Position numbers and translations under genes: made by a program
Part shown: piece after piece, positions 8,063-18,233 of the stretch
How the letters are laid out: every line of letters starts with the position of its first letter
Position numbering within the stretch: position 1 is the first letter of the stretch
DNA from: Candidatus Paracaedibacter acanthamoebae
GTDB lineage: Bacteria; Pseudomonadota; Alphaproteobacteria; Paracaedibacterales; Paracaedibacteraceae
Reading direction: 5' to 3'
NCBI RefSeq assembly: GCF_000742835.1
Contig: NZ_CP008941.1
Coordinates: forward strand, 1,851,690-1,915,689
DNA length: 64,000 bases
Notes under the pieces: generated by a model
What the model saw: only the letters and a program-made list of their open reading frames with translations
Databases searched by the model: none
What the model was told of the DNA's origin: nothing

Positions 8063-10726
8063 ATGATTGAAAAAACTTTCTCCCCTCAAGACCTTGAAGA
8101 AAAGCTCTATGCCGACTGGGAAAAATCCGGTCTTTTTGCTTGTAACCCTAAGTCGAACAAACCGACTTATACGATTATGATGCCGCCCCCCAATGTAACA
8201 GGGAGCCTTCATGTCGGACATGCATTAACCTATACCTTGCAAGATGTATTGATCCGCTTTAAACGTATGTCGGGCTATGACGTCTTATGGCAACCGGGAA
8301 CAGACCATGCGGGTATTGCCACCCAAATGGTTGTTGAACGCAATCTGGAAAAAGACGGAGTCAGCCGTCATGATTTGGGACGGGAAGCCTTTATTGATAA
8401 AATTTGGGAATGGAAAAATTATTCAGGTGGCGAAATTGTCCGTCAACAGCGCCGCCTTGGTATTTCTCCGGACTGGAGTCGTCAACGATTTACCATGGAC
8501 GAAGGCTTAAGCGCCGCTGTTCGCAAGGTTTTCGTCCAACTTTTTAAAGATGGATTGATTTACCGCGATAAACGTTTAGTGAACTGGGACCCTAAGTTTC
8601 AAACAGCCGTCTCTGATCTGGAAGTTATTCCTCAAGACACAAAAGGTAATATGTATCACATTCGCTATCCGTTGGTGAGTGATGCTGAAAAATTCATTAC
8701 CATCGCAACAACGCGCCCAGAAACGATGTTGGGGGATACAGCGGTTGCTGTTCATCCCGCCGATGAACGGTATAAAGACTTGGTCGGTCAAACAATTAAA
8801 CTGCCCTTGATAGGCCGAGAAATTCCAATTGTCGCCGATGATTACTGCGATCAAGAAAAAGGGACTGGGGCAGTTAAAATTACCCCTGCCCATGACTTCA
8901 ATGACTTTGAGCTTGGCCGACGCCATCAGTTGCCGCTTATCAACATCATGGATGAACGGGCCCATTTAAATAATTCTGTCCCAGACAAATATCGGGGTTT
9001 GAGTGTAGCTGCCGCCCGCAAGCAAATTTTAGCAGATCTTGAAGAATTAGGACTCCTTGAAAAAGTTGAGCCTATTATTCATGCCGTTCCGTTCGGTGAA
9101 CGGTCAAATGTTGAAATTCAACCGATGTTGACTGACCAATGGTTCTTGGACGCCTATAAACTTGCTCAACCAGCCTTAGCTGCCGTTCGCAACGGTAAGA
9201 CAACCTTTGTGCCGGAATTTTGGAATGCCACCTATTTTGATTGGCTTGAAAATATTCAACCCTGGTGCATTTCTCGTCAGATTTGGTGGGGCCATCAAGT
9301 ACCAGCTTGGTTTGCCGATGATGGCAGTATCTTTGTTGCCGAAACTGAAGCAGAAGCCCAGGCCCAAGCTCAAGAAAAATTTGGCAAAACTGTTACTCTT
9401 ACCCGTGATCCCGATGTTTTAGATACATGGTTTTCATCCGCCCTGTGGCCCTTTACGACATTGGGTTGGCCAGACGATAGCCTTGAGTTAAAACGCTATT
9501 ATCCAACCGATGTCCTGGATACTGGGTTTGACATCATTTTCTTCTGGGTTGCTCGGATGATGATGATGGGGCTTTACTTTATTGGTGAAGTTCCCTTCAA
9601 AACAGTGTACATCCATGCTTTGGTGCGCGATGAAAAAGGGGCCAAGATGTCAAAGTCTAAAGGCAATGTCATGGATCCCCTGGTGTTAATGGATAAGTTT
9701 GGTACCGATGCCTTGCGTTTTACCTTGGCCAGTCTTGCTGTTCCGGGCCGCGACTTAAAATTAGGGGAATCTCGCGTTGAAGGTGGTCGTAACTTTATGA
9801 CCAAAATTTGGAATGCCGCCCGCTTCATGCAAATGAACGAATGTGCTCGCCAAGACAATTTTATTCCACCCGAGGCAAAACTAACGGTAAATCGCTGGAT
9901 CATTTCTGAAATGGCAGAACTTGCCACCCGAGTCTTTAAGTCGATTGAAACCTATCGGTTTGATGATGCCGCGAATGATCTTTATCGTTTTCTTTGGGGA
10001 ACATTCTGTGATTTCTATCTAGAATTCTTAAAGCCTATTTTCGCCAATGTCGAAGATGCTGCTGCCTTAGCCGAAGCACGGGCTACAGCAAGCTGGGTGC
10101 TGGCAGAATTCCTGCGGGTGGCACATCCAATTATGCCGTTCATTACTGAAGAATTATGGAAAAGCTTTGGCGACGGTCAGATGCTCCTCGGTCATACATG
10201 GCCAAGCTATGGGAAAGCACAAACCGATACAGCTTATATAGATTCTAAAGCTCAAGAAGAAATGCAATGGTTGGTAAATTTAATTATAGAAATTCGATCC
10301 CGCCGCAGTGAATTTAATGTGGCTCCTGGTGCCCCGACACCCCTGAGTTTCCATGAAGTTACCTCTGAAATTGAAGTCCGCATCCGCCGTCACGAGGTGA
10401 TTCTCAAGCGATTGGGTCGAATTTCTGATTTAACAATCCAGGCTGCCTCTCCCAACCTTAATAAAGGTGACGTTCAATTTGTGGTGGGGGAAACAACAAT
10501 TGTGCTACCATTGGCTGACAGTATCGATCTAGAAGCTGAAATGGCTCGTTTAAAAAAAGAGATTGATGCCCAAGACAAGGAAATTACAACTCTTGAAGCT
10601 CGTCTCAATAACGCTGATTTTATCAGTAAAGCTAAACCAGAAATTATTAGCGAGTTTAAAGAACGGCTTGGTGCTGCAAATCAGACAAAAGCAAAAGTAC
10701 AACAAGCGCTCAACCGGCTTGCATAA
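8063..10726 (+). CDS. valS: Valyl-tRNA synthetase
   Basis: This 887-residue class Ia synthetase charges tRNA-Val. Visible marks are PPPNVTGSLHVGHAL with the HIGH-type motif HVGH (50-53), the editing (CP1) domain with TTRPETMLGDTAVAVHP, the catalytic-domain segment DVLDTWFSSALWP, and GAKMSKSKGN (KMSKS at 528-532). The C-terminal coiled coil (LEAEMARLKKEIDAQDKEI) that binds the tRNA is present. Length is normal. dxs follows after only 15 bp, so the two probably share a transcript. Confidence 0.97.
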   Translation: MIEKTFSPQDLEEKLYADWEKSGLFACNPKSNKPTYTIMMPPPNVTGSLHVGHALTYTLQDVLIRFKRMSGYDVLWQPGTDHAGIATQMVVERNLEKDGVSRHDLGREAFIDKIWEWKNYSGGEIVRQQRRLGISPDWSRQRFTMDEGLSAAVRKVFVQLFKDGLIYRDKRLVNWDPKFQTAVSDLEVIPQDTKGNMYHIRYPLVSDAEKFITIATTRPETMLGDTAVAVHPADERYKDLVGQTIKLPLIGREIPIVADDYCDQEKGTGAVKITPAHDFNDFELGRRHQLPLINIMDERAHLNNSVPDKYRGLSVAAARKQILADLEELGLLEKVEPIIHAVPFGERSNVEIQPMLTDQWFLDAYKLAQPALAAVRNGKTTFVPEFWNATYFDWLENIQPWCISRQIWWGHQVPAWFADDGSIFVAETEAEAQAQAQEKFGKTVTLTRDPDVLDTWFSSALWPFTTLGWPDDSLELKRYYPTDVLDTGFDIIFFWVARMMMMGLYFIGEVPFKTVYIHALVRDEKGAKMSKSKGNVMDPLVLMDKFGTDALRFTLASLAVPGRDLKLGESRVEGGRNFMTKIWNAARFMQMNECARQDNFIPPEAKLTVNRWIISEMAELATRVFKSIETYRFDDAANDLYRFLWGTFCDFYLEFLKPIFANVEDAAALAEARATASWVLAEFLRVAHPIMPFITEELWKSFGDGQMLLGHTWPSYGKAQTDTAYIDSKAQEEMQWLVNLIIEIRSRRSEFNVAPGAPTPLSFHEVTSEIEVRIRRHEVILKRLGRISDLTIQAASPNLNKGDVQFVVGETTIVLPLADSIDLEAEMARLKKEIDAQDKEITTLEARLNNADFISKAKPEIISEFKERLGAANQTKAKVQQALNRLA

Positions 10727-10741
10727 ATAAGGGACGCAATC

Positions 10742-12655
10742 GTGATACAAACCCCACTGCTCGACCACGTTAATTTTCCTCGAGATCTTAAGTCTTTTGA
10801 GATAGAGCAACTTAAACAATTGGCAGATGAGTTGCGGCAAGAGACGATCTCAGTGGTATCTCAAACAGGGGGCCATTTAGGCGCGAGCTTGGGGGTGGTG
10901 GAACTAACCGTCGCCTTGCACTATGTTTTTAATACACCCGAGGACAAGTTAATTTGGGATGTCGGCCATCAAGCTTATCCTCACAAAATTTTGACCGGCC
11001 GACGCGCCCAAATGCCGTACTTACGCCAAAAAGATGGTCCTTCTGGCTTTACCAAACGATCAGAAAGTAACTATGATCCCTTTGGTGCAGCCCATGCAGG
11101 AACCTCAATTTCGGCGGCTCTTGGTTTTGCTGTTGCGCACGACATGCATGGCAAAAAAAATCACGCGATAGCGGTGATTGGGGATGGCTCCATGAGTTCG
11201 GGTATGGCTTACGAAGCTCTTAATAACGCCGGGGCGATGAAGAGCCGTCTTATTGTCATTTTAAATGATAATGACATGTCGATTGCTCCCCCCGTCGGTG
11301 CTATGAGCAATTATTTTTCCCGATTGATTTCATCTCGCCCTTACCAATCCTTGCGCACGATGGCTAAGGAAGTTGTCAGTCATCTGCCCAAATCTTTAGA
11401 AACAGCTGCAAAGCGAGTGGAAGAATATGCCCGCGGTATGGTGGCGGGTGGAACGTGGTTTGAAGAAATGGGCTTCTTTTACGTGGGTCCCATTGATGGT
11501 CACAATTTAGACCACTTGATCCCTGTGCTACAAAACATGCGCGACCGTGTCGAAGAAGGCCCTGTCTTAATTCATGTGGTTACCCAAAAGGGACGTGGTT
11601 ATGCGCCAGCCGAAGCTGCCGCTGATAAATACCATGGCGTCGTCAAATTTGATGTATCAACAGGACAACAGCATAAAGCTCAGGCTATCGCGCCCAGCTA
11701 TACCAAAGTCTATGCTGATTCATTAATTGAAGTGGCCCGTCAAGACGAGAAAGTCGTCGCTATTACAGCTGCTATGCCAGCCGGGACAGGCCTTGATCTT
11801 TTTGCCAAAGTATTTCCAGACCGTTGCTTTGATGTGGGGATTGCCGAACAACATGCGGTCACCTTTGCCGCCGGCCTTGCCTGTGAAGGTCTAAAACCGT
11901 TCGCAACGATCTATTCAACCTTTTTGCAACGCGGATTTGACCAAGTAGTCCATGATGTGATGCTGCAAAAATTACCGGTTCGCTTTGCCATGGACCGTGC
12001 CGGCTTTGTCGGCGCTGATGGCGCGACACACGCGGGTTGTTATGATTTGGCCTTCTTAGGGTGCTTACCGCATATGGTCATTATGGCACCCAGCGATGAG
12101 TTAGAATTAAAGCACGCCGTTACCACAGCCCATGCCATTGATGATGCGCCCTCTGCTTTCCGTTATCCGCGGGGCGAGGGACTGGGGCTTGATCTATCTC
12201 AACCGGGCCAAATTCTTGAGATTGGGAAGGGTCGACTTATTCGGGAAGGGAATCATGTTGCAATTCTATCTTTAGGTTGCCGCTTACCGGAAGCTTTGAA
12301 AGCAGCCGATACCCTGGCCGAACTTGGAATCCATATCACCGTTGCTGATGCTCGTTTTGCAAAACCCGTGGACGAAAATCTGATCTGTCAATTGGCTAAA
12401 CACCATGAAATTTTACTAACCATTGAGTCAGGATCCATTGGAGGTTTTGCCGCCCAAGTAACAGACGTGCTAGCCAAACATTGGCTTTTTGACACCGGTT
12501 TAAAATTCCGCCCTCTTTATATGCCGGATCGTTTACTTGACCATGACGTCCCTTCCAGTCAATATGAAGAAGCAGGTCTAACGGCGCATCATATTATCAC
12601 AACTGTCTTGCAGGCACTTGGTAAGGAACAGTTGTACCTTAAAATTGCGACTTAA
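10742..12655 (+). CDS. dxs: 1-deoxy-D-xylulose-5-phosphate synthase
   Basis: Dxs condenses pyruvate and glyceraldehyde 3-phosphate, the entry step of the MEP isoprenoid pathway, using thiamine diphosphate. The 637-residue protein shows the N-terminal [15 protein letters not shown], the ThDP/Mg motif [27 protein letters not shown], the transketolase-type domain with [15 protein letters not shown], and a C-terminal transketolase domain. It uses a GTG start preceded by AAGGGA. It follows valS closely and is followed by a YggT gene. The pathway is often retained in intracellular bacteria for undecaprenyl and quinone synthesis. Confidence 0.96.
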   Translation: MIQTPLLDHVNFPRDLKSFEIEQLKQLADELRQETISVVSQTGGHLGASLGVVELTVALHYVFNTPEDKLIWDVGHQAYPHKILTGRRAQMPYLRQKDGPSGFTKRSESNYDPFGAAHAGTSISAALGFAVAHDMHGKKNHAIAVIGDGSMSSGMAYEALNNAGAMKSRLIVILNDNDMSIAPPVGAMSNYFSRLISSRPYQSLRTMAKEVVSHLPKSLETAAKRVEEYARGMVAGGTWFEEMGFFYVGPIDGHNLDHLIPVLQNMRDRVEEGPVLIHVVTQKGRGYAPAEAAADKYHGVVKFDVSTGQQHKAQAIAPSYTKVYADSLIEVARQDEKVVAITAAMPAGTGLDLFAKVFPDRCFDVGIAEQHAVTFAAGLACEGLKPFATIYSTFLQRGFDQVVHDVMLQKLPVRFAMDRAGFVGADGATHAGCYDLAFLGCLPHMVIMAPSDELELKHAVTTAHAIDDAPSAFRYPRGEGLGLDLSQPGQILEIGKGRLIREGNHVAILSLGCRLPEALKAADTLAELGIHITVADARFAKPVDENLICQLAKHHEILLTIESGSIGGFAAQVTDVLAKHWLFDTGLKFRPLYMPDRLLDHDVPSSQYEEAGLTAHHIITTVLQALGKEQLYLKIAT

Positions 12656-12704
12656 CAGACAGTGACAAAACTTAAATTAGAGCCAATACAACCCAGAGGT
12701 GATC

Positions 12705-13004
12705 ATGGACATTATTATTCTTCCCTTAATCTATGTTATTAATGTTGTTCTTAATCTCTATTGGTGGGCGGTCGTTATTTATTTAGTTATGAGCTGGCTC
12801 GAAGCCTTTAATATCATTAATCGTTATAATCAGGCTGTTTATAACCTTAATGCATTTCTATTTCGAATTGTTGAACCCGCTCTTATCCCCATTCGTCGGT
12901 TCTTACCAAACCTAAGTGGCATTGATTTATCGCCCGTGATTTTGCTGGTAGGAATTTCATTTGTTCAGATGATCATCAATCTTTTGCTCCTAAAGTTTGT
13001 CTAA
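12705..13004 (+). CDS. YggT family membrane protein
   Basis: The 99-residue protein has two hydrophobic hairpins joined by the conserved cytosolic segment of the YggT family, here FRIVEPALIPIRRFLPNLSGIDL, followed by SPVILLVGISFVQ. YggT proteins are small inner-membrane proteins, implicated in some bacteria in osmotic tolerance or division-site assembly; the exact role is unknown. I start at ATG 12705 because AGAGG lies five bases before it; a GTG at 12699 is in frame. It lies 49 bp downstream of dxs in the same direction. Confidence 0.85.
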   Translation: MDIIILPLIYVINVVLNLYWWAVVIYLVMSWLEAFNIINRYNQAVYNLNAFLFRIVEPALIPIRRFLPNLSGIDLSPVILLVGISFVQMIINLLLLKFV

Positions 13005-13080
13005 CAGCAGAATTAACCTCTTTCAAATAGAAACAATTCCCTCTACAATTAAATAAAATTGTATATAAATAGGGGGAATT

Positions 13081-14157
13081 ATGTCTAAAGCATCTGTGAT
13101 TTTAGCCTTACTAACGACAGCAGCGATGGCATCACCAACAGCTGTTAAACAACCAGAAGTCTTACCATTAGGAACAGCAGCGACTTATACGTCAAAAGAG
13201 GATAAAGCTATCCTTGATAATGCAAAAACCGCACCAACTGAGGCAGACAAATCCAAAGAAACCATAAACGATGCCAAGACAAGCTTAGAGCAGTCAGCAA
13301 AACCTGACGAGCAGAAAGCAGATTCTACAAAAGTTGCCTCTATCGCTATCGATGGCACTGTCAAAATGACAGAAGAAAAAGCAGCCAGTGATGATAAAGA
13401 CTTTGAGGCGAAAGCTCTGGAAGTGGGGGAAAGTTCACACCATGGGGAAATGAAAGTAGCTGAGGCCGTAACATCCTCTTCACTCTCCCCAGCTCAGCAA
13501 GCTGATATTGAAAAAATCATGATTAATTTGATTGAAAAGAATCCAGAGATTCTAGTTAAGGCGATCCAAAATTACAGCGAACAACAACAAAAAGAGATGC
13601 TGAAAAAAGAAGCTGAAAAAATGTCCAAGTTCAAAGATGACTTGTTGATCGACAATACAGCCATCATCGGTGGCAATCCAAATGGTGCCGTAAAGCTAGT
13701 TGTATTTGCGGACCCGAACTGCCCACACTGTCGTCATTTTGAAGCAAACTTGAGTGAAATCAAAGGGCTTTACAGCAACCTTAAAATCTACCTTCGTCCA
13801 TGGCCAATTATGGGTAAAGAATCCGCTGATGTGGTAACAGGCTTAATGGCAGCAGCAAAACAGGGTTATGATAAGTATGATTCTATCGCGATGCGTATTG
13901 CCTCTAGCAATGAAAAAATGGATAAACCAAAGTTCCTAAAACTTTCAAAAGAATTAGGGTTAGATACCAAAAAATTACAGAAAGCGATGGATAGCGAAGA
14001 AGTCCGCAAAGAAATCAAATCCAATCATGAACTTGCTGTGAAAATTGGTTTAGACGCCACGCCAACGATCGTTATGTTTGATGCTGAGGGCGCCCATATC
14101 ATCATTCCAGGCGACAAGGAATCTCTCAAGAAATCCTTGACTGATGCCAAAGCCTAA
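13081..14157 (+). CDS. DsbA-family thioredoxin protein with long linker, exported
   Basis: The 358-residue protein starts with a signal peptide (about residues 1-18, cleaved near AMASP). An Ala/Lys/Glu-rich, low-complexity stretch of about 120 residues follows. A helical segment (PAQQADIEKIMINLIEKNPE to about 185) resembles the oligomerisation region of ScsC/Com1-type proteins. The thioredoxin-like domain carries FADPNCPHCRHF (Cys214 and Cys217) and the cis-Pro loop GLDATPTIVMF. Com1 of Coxiella, an abundant surface protein, has this plan. The spacer may let the catalytic domain reach across the periplasm. A strong terminator follows. Redox function is well supported; isomerase versus oxidase cannot be told. 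Confidence 0.82.
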   Translation: MSKASVILALLTTAAMASPTAVKQPEVLPLGTAATYTSKEDKAILDNAKTAPTEADKSKETINDAKTSLEQSAKPDEQKADSTKVASIAIDGTVKMTEEKAASDDKDFEAKALEVGESSHHGEMKVAEAVTSSSLSPAQQADIEKIMINLIEKNPEILVKAIQNYSEQQQKEMLKKEAEKMSKFKDDLLIDNTAIIGGNPNGAVKLVVFADPNCPHCRHFEANLSEIKGLYSNLKIYLRPWPIMGKESADVVTGLMAAAKQGYDKYDSIAMRIASSNEKMDKPKFLKLSKELGLDTKKLQKAMDSEEVRKEIKSNHELAVKIGLDATPTIVMFDAEGAHIIIPGDKESLKKSLTDAKA

Positions 14158-14216
14158 GAGGGGAATGGGGGTTATCCTGATCCCTTGTTTCTTCTTTGGG
14201 TGAGCATTTAGAAATC

Positions 14217-14250
14217 AATCAACGAGCCATCTGGCTCGTTGATTTTGTTT
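14217..14250 (+). terminator. Rho-independent terminator
   Basis: A perfect 13-bp stem (AATCAACGAGCCA with TGGCTCGTTGATT, 14217-14229 and 14232-14244) is followed by TTGTTT. It ends the DsbA-like gene 60 bp upstream and lies between two convergent genes, so it may serve both. Confidence 0.85.
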
Positions 14251-14266
14251 AAAAATAGAAAGAAGT

Positions 14267-15136
14267 TTATTTCTTTGCCCCAAATGCCCCTACTGATTCA
14301 AGTTTAAATAGTATGGATGTTTCTTGGTGGCGTTCCTCGTGACCAACTACCGTATAAAGAATACCAGTTTTTGCATTTATAATAAGGGATCTCGGAGCAA
14401 CCACCGCTGATAGATTATCGAGAGCATCAATTTTATCCAAACTAACCCCTTTGAAATCTTTTACTTTTTTACCAAAAGAGGATGCTTTAATATACTTATA
14501 TGTATTTTGATACCCTTCTCTATGAATAAAAACGCAAGACTCTATATCAGCTTGTATTGTTTGAAATCCTTTGTTTTTTAAACTTTCCCATACATTTTTT
14601 AAGACAATGGAGTAATGAGAACTTACCAATGTTACTTGAGCGGATTGTCGAAAATTGGCCGGAACCCTGTCTAACAAACGATTTAGTTTACCCTTATCTA
14701 TATTAACAATGTCTATATGTGAGGCGTAGGTAGCAGTGGGCGTGTAAATAGTTATACCAACACAATCAAAAAGACTATGGATAAGGAAATAATCCTTAAT
14801 ATTTGCTCCTTTATTAATCTTAGCTATTCCTTGAGAAACCACTGTACAAGTACTGAATGTCTCCATAAATGCATGCAGATCAGCCTCCCTAAGAAGGACA
14901 TATGTTGGTTTGGGAAGGGATAGAATTTCCTCTTCATTTACCCCAACTTCTTTCATTTTTTGGGCATACCTATCATCCGAACACACAGCAAGACGCTGAT
15001 GTAAAGGGGCCTCACCAGCAACACTATAGGTTGAGGGGATAGCTGGTAACTCCCAAGATATTTCTTTAGCTTTAACCATTGGTATTGCAGCAAATATGAT
15101 AAAAAATAGGGTTTGAAGATATAGTGAAAATTTCAT
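14267..15136 (-). CDS. Exported protein of unknown function, possible deamidase-like fold
   Basis: The 289-residue product has a signal peptide (about 1-23, ending near PMVKA). The mature part has no family that I can name. Residues 118-145 (LIHSLFDCVGITIYTP, then TATYASHIDIV) put Cys125 just before a strand and His140 fifteen residues later. This Cys...His layout over two strands recalls CheD, CNF1-type toxin and NTAN1-type amidases. The following part (KLNRLLDRVP, AQVTLVSSHYS, NKGFQTIQADI) also looks like alternating strands and helices of that fold. This is pattern matching only. It is convergent with the DsbA-like gene and stands alone. Confidence 0.6.
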   Translation of the reverse strand: MKFSLYLQTLFFIIFAAIPMVKAKEISWELPAIPSTYSVAGEAPLHQRLAVCSDDRYAQKMKEVGVNEEEILSLPKPTYVLLREADLHAFMETFSTCTVVSQGIAKINKGANIKDYFLIHSLFDCVGITIYTPTATYASHIDIVNIDKGKLNRLLDRVPANFRQSAQVTLVSSHYSIVLKNVWESLKNKGFQTIQADIESCVFIHREGYQNTYKYIKASSFGKKVKDFKGVSLDKIDALDNLSAVVAPRSLIINAKTGILYTVVGHEERHQETSILFKLESVGAFGAKK

Positions 15137-15269
15137 GCGAGAATTTCTTCCTTGTACTGTCTCATTAAAAGCATATGTTCTACCTCAGGACATATATAGA
15201 CACTAGAATAAGCAAACTACAAAATTATTTACTAGGCTTTTTAGCCTAAAATCGTTTAAAAATATCATT

Positions 15270-17054
15270 ATGAGTAAAGCATTCAAAAAAATTCTCGTTG
15301 ATGGCCCAACACGCCAACTGGCCGCGCGTCTTCTTAAGGAACATGTCATGCCCTATCGGGCACGATTTTTCTTTGCCCTTATATTCATGATCCTGGCTGC
15401 CGCCGCTAATGGAGCCATCCCCTTTATCTTACAACCCGTTTTTGACGATGTTTTTTATAAAGGTAATCCAGACATGTTGTTTTGGATTAGTGGTTCCGTC
15501 TTTTTAGCCTTTGCCATCCGTGGGTTCGCATCTTACGGCGAAGCCATCACCATGTCTATCATCGGCCAGCGCATTATTTGTGACTTGCAGAACCGTCTCT
15601 TCCATCACTTAATGCGTCTAGACCTTAGCTTTTTCCATCGAACGTCAAGTGGAGAATTAATTTCCCGCTTTACCAATGATATTATGCTGATGCGTTATTC
15701 TGTCAGCAATGTTGTGGTGGGACTCGGCAAAGACTTTATCAGTTTGATCGTCCTTATCGGGATCATGTTTTATCGGGACTGGCTATTAGCATCTATTGCG
15801 TTCTTTTTACTTCCCTCCGTTGTTTTACCCATTTCAAAGGTTTCGCGGCGGATGCGTAAGGTGACCTATAACACGCAGGATGAATTTGGTAAAATCACCG
15901 GGCAACTGTCCCAAATTTTTCAAGGTATGCGCGTGGTTAAAACCTATGGGATGGAAGGCTATGAAATTAATCGCGTCGAGAGTGCCACCGAGCGGGTTTA
16001 TGAGCTTATTACGAAAGCAACCAGGATTAGAGCAACAACCTCTCCCATTATTGAAGTATTGGGGGGATTAACCACAACCTTAATTATTGCCTATGGCGGC
16101 TGGCAAGTCGTTAAGGGGACACGAACTCCGGGTGAATTTATCTCTTTTGCTGGTGCCCTCTTGCTGTGCTATGATCCGCTTAAGCGATTGGGCAATCTAA
16201 ACTCCAGCCTTCAAGAAGGACTCAGTGCCGCTCAACGCGTTTTTGAAATAATAGATACTCCCCCCCACATTATAGACTCTCCAACCGCTCAGGCGCTTGA
16301 TAAAGTCAGCGGTGATATAAAACTGAAGGATGTTTGTTTTTCTTATCCTAATGGAACACAGGCAATTAAAAATATTTCATTGACTGTTGCTGCCGGTCAA
16401 AGCATTGCTTTAGTTGGGGCAAGCGGCTCTGGGAAATCAACTTTTATTAATTTAATCCCTCGCTTTTATGATATAATGACAGGTGACATTCTGATTGACA
16501 ATCTGCCGATCAAAAATTTACTGCTCACTTCGTTGCGTCGCCATATTGCCCTTGTCAGTCAAGAGATAACCTTATTCGATGATTCTATTTATAACAACAT
16601 TGCCTATGGGCGAACAACAGCCAGCCATGATGAGGTTATCCAAGCGGCAAAATCAGCTGCTGCCCACGATTTTATCGAAAAATTACCTCAAGGCTATGGT
16701 ACAATTGTCGGTGAAAACGGTGTTATGCTCTCTGGCGGGCAAAGACAACGCATCGCCATTGCCCGAGCTATGTTGAAAAATGCACCTATTTTATTGCTTG
16801 ATGAAGCGACGAGCGCCTTAGATACGCATTCTGAACGTCACGTCCAGGGGGCTTTGGATACATTAATGCAAGGCAAAACAACCATCATCGTCGCTCATCG
16901 ATTATCAACTATTGTCAATGTTGATACTATCTATGTGATGGATCAGGGTGAAATCGTCGAAACAGGTAGCCATGATGATCTAATTAAAAAGAATGGTCAT
17001 TATGCTAATCTTTGGCGCGCTCAATCCTCAGCAGAAGGCGACAGCAACGAATGA
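15270..17054 (+). CDS. ABC exporter, permease-ATPase fusion (MsbA type)
   Basis: This 594-residue half-transporter has six membrane segments (about 30-300) fused to a nucleotide-binding domain. Visible motifs are Walker A GASGSGKST (383-391), Q-loop SLRRHIALVSQE, signature MLSGGQRQRIAIARA, Walker B ILLLDEATSALD and the switch VAHRLST. The family exports lipid A precursors, other lipids or drugs as homodimers. A DUF374 acyltransferase overlaps its stop by four bases, a pairing common in alphaproteobacteria, which favours a role in lipid A or envelope lipid traffic. The symbol msbA is plausible but not proven. Confidence 0.9.
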   Translation: MSKAFKKILVDGPTRQLAARLLKEHVMPYRARFFFALIFMILAAAANGAIPFILQPVFDDVFYKGNPDMLFWISGSVFLAFAIRGFASYGEAITMSIIGQRIICDLQNRLFHHLMRLDLSFFHRTSSGELISRFTNDIMLMRYSVSNVVVGLGKDFISLIVLIGIMFYRDWLLASIAFFLLPSVVLPISKVSRRMRKVTYNTQDEFGKITGQLSQIFQGMRVVKTYGMEGYEINRVESATERVYELITKATRIRATTSPIIEVLGGLTTTLIIAYGGWQVVKGTRTPGEFISFAGALLLCYDPLKRLGNLNSSLQEGLSAAQRVFEIIDTPPHIIDSPTAQALDKVSGDIKLKDVCFSYPNGTQAIKNISLTVAAGQSIALVGASGSGKSTFINLIPRFYDIMTGDILIDNLPIKNLLLTSLRRHIALVSQEITLFDDSIYNNIAYGRTTASHDEVIQAAKSAAAHDFIEKLPQGYGTIVGENGVMLSGGQRQRIAIARAMLKNAPILLLDEATSALDTHSERHVQGALDTLMQGKTTIIVAHRLSTIVNVDTIYVMDQGEIVETGSHDDLIKKNGHYANLWRAQSSAEGDSNE

Positions 17055-17728
17055 GCAAGGTTCTTAAGAAACTGACGAAGAGTAGCTTTTTCCAGGACTT
17101 TCTGTCATGGATAATTAGCCTTTATTTAAAACTGGTATTCTATACCTCTCGCTGGACCTGGATAGGCTTAGAACAAGCCGATCCTTATTTCAACAAGGGG
17201 CCGTTGATTGTGTGTTTTTGGCACGGACGCATGGCGCTGATTCCCTTCATGAATCATTGGCCTCATAAGCGCATTGTGGCTCTGATTTCCGGTCACGGCG
17301 ATGGGATGATGGTGGCCCGTACTTTTAAACGTCTGAAAATTGATTATACGAATGGATCCACCAACCGAGGTGGTGCTCGCGCTTTTCTTAAACTCGTCGA
17401 TGTCTTAAAGAATAATGATATTGTCGGTATTATCCCCGATGGCCCGCGCGGCCCCGCTAAGCAACTTGCCGTTGGAATTATTCATTTATCCCGTCACAGC
17501 CAAGCGCCCATTATGCCCATGGCTTTTGCCACCTCGCGCTTTATTACCTTTAATAGTTGGGATAAATTTCAGCTCCCCCTCCCTTTTTCGAAAGGAATCT
17601 TTATATTCGGGGATCCAATTCAGGCCCTTGATACAACCCAACCCGATGATATTGAAGCATGGAGATTGAAAGTCCAAACGGCAGTCTCCACCCTTCAAGA
17701 ACAAGCCGATAGCCTATTAAAAAATTAA
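17051..17728 (+). CDS. DUF374 lysophospholipid acyltransferase-like protein
   Basis: The 225-residue protein has an N-terminal membrane anchor (FLSWIISLYLKLVFYT) and the DUF374 pattern. LIVCFWHGRMALIPF carries the HGR block equivalent to the acyltransferase H-box, followed by ISGHGDGMMVARTFKRL, GSTNRGGARAFLKLV and IIPDGPRGPAKQL. The family is related to LpxL-like acyltransferases. The start ATG at 17051 overlaps the ABC exporter stop (ATGA), showing translational coupling; an upstream in-frame start at 17012 would lie inside the transporter. Together with the exporter it probably works in outer-membrane lipid assembly. nusB follows after 8 bp. Confidence 0.87.
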   Translation: MSKVLKKLTKSSFFQDFLSWIISLYLKLVFYTSRWTWIGLEQADPYFNKGPLIVCFWHGRMALIPFMNHWPHKRIVALISGHGDGMMVARTFKRLKIDYTNGSTNRGGARAFLKLVDVLKNNDIVGIIPDGPRGPAKQLAVGIIHLSRHSQAPIMPMAFATSRFITFNSWDKFQLPLPFSKGIFIFGDPIQALDTTQPDDIEAWRLKVQTAVSTLQEQADSLLKN

Positions 17729-17736
17729 GGATAATT

Positions 17737-18192
17737 ATGACAAACGCCAAAACCATCACTTTGAAAGGGCGCTCAGCTGCTCGTCTTGCTGCCGTTCAAG
17801 CCATGTATCAAATCGATATAGAACCAACTGACCCCCGGATTGTCATCGGTCAATTCATTAGTTTGCGATTCAAAAAGCCTGAACAATATCATATGAAAAA
17901 TCCTGACATATCCTTGTTTGAAACTCTTGTTATAGAAACATTGGCCAACAAAAATCAATACGATGATTTTATCACTCAAGTTTTATCGAGAGATTGGACT
18001 CTCGACCGGCTAGAATCAGTATTGAAGTCCATATTACGGTGCGGTGTTTGTGAATTAGATCAACAGCGGGAAACACCAAAAGCTGTGATTATTAATGAAT
18101 ATGTCAACTTAACCAAGACTTTTTATGATGGCCAAGAACCCGGTTTTATTAACGCTTCTTTGGATAAGCTAGCGCAGATGTTAGAGCGGTGA
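17737..18192 (+). CDS. nusB: Transcription antitermination protein NusB
   Basis: NusB binds the boxA RNA with NusE (S10) and supports rRNA antitermination. The 151-residue helical protein shows the family pattern: GRSAARLAAVQAMYQIDI at the start, RDWTLDRLESVLKSILRCGV in the middle, then TPKAVIINEYVNLTKTFYDG and FINASLDKLAQ. It begins 8 bp after the acyltransferase gene with AAGGA before the ATG, so it belongs to the same transcript. A FliL-like gene follows 41 bp downstream. Confidence 0.92.
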   Translation: MTNAKTITLKGRSAARLAAVQAMYQIDIEPTDPRIVIGQFISLRFKKPEQYHMKNPDISLFETLVIETLANKNQYDDFITQVLSRDWTLDRLESVLKSILRCGVCELDQQRETPKAVIINEYVNLTKTFYDGQEPGFINASLDKLAQMLER

Positions 18193-18233
18193 TATGGTAA
18201 ATTAAGAGTCCACCTCAATCCGGCTTTGCAGGC

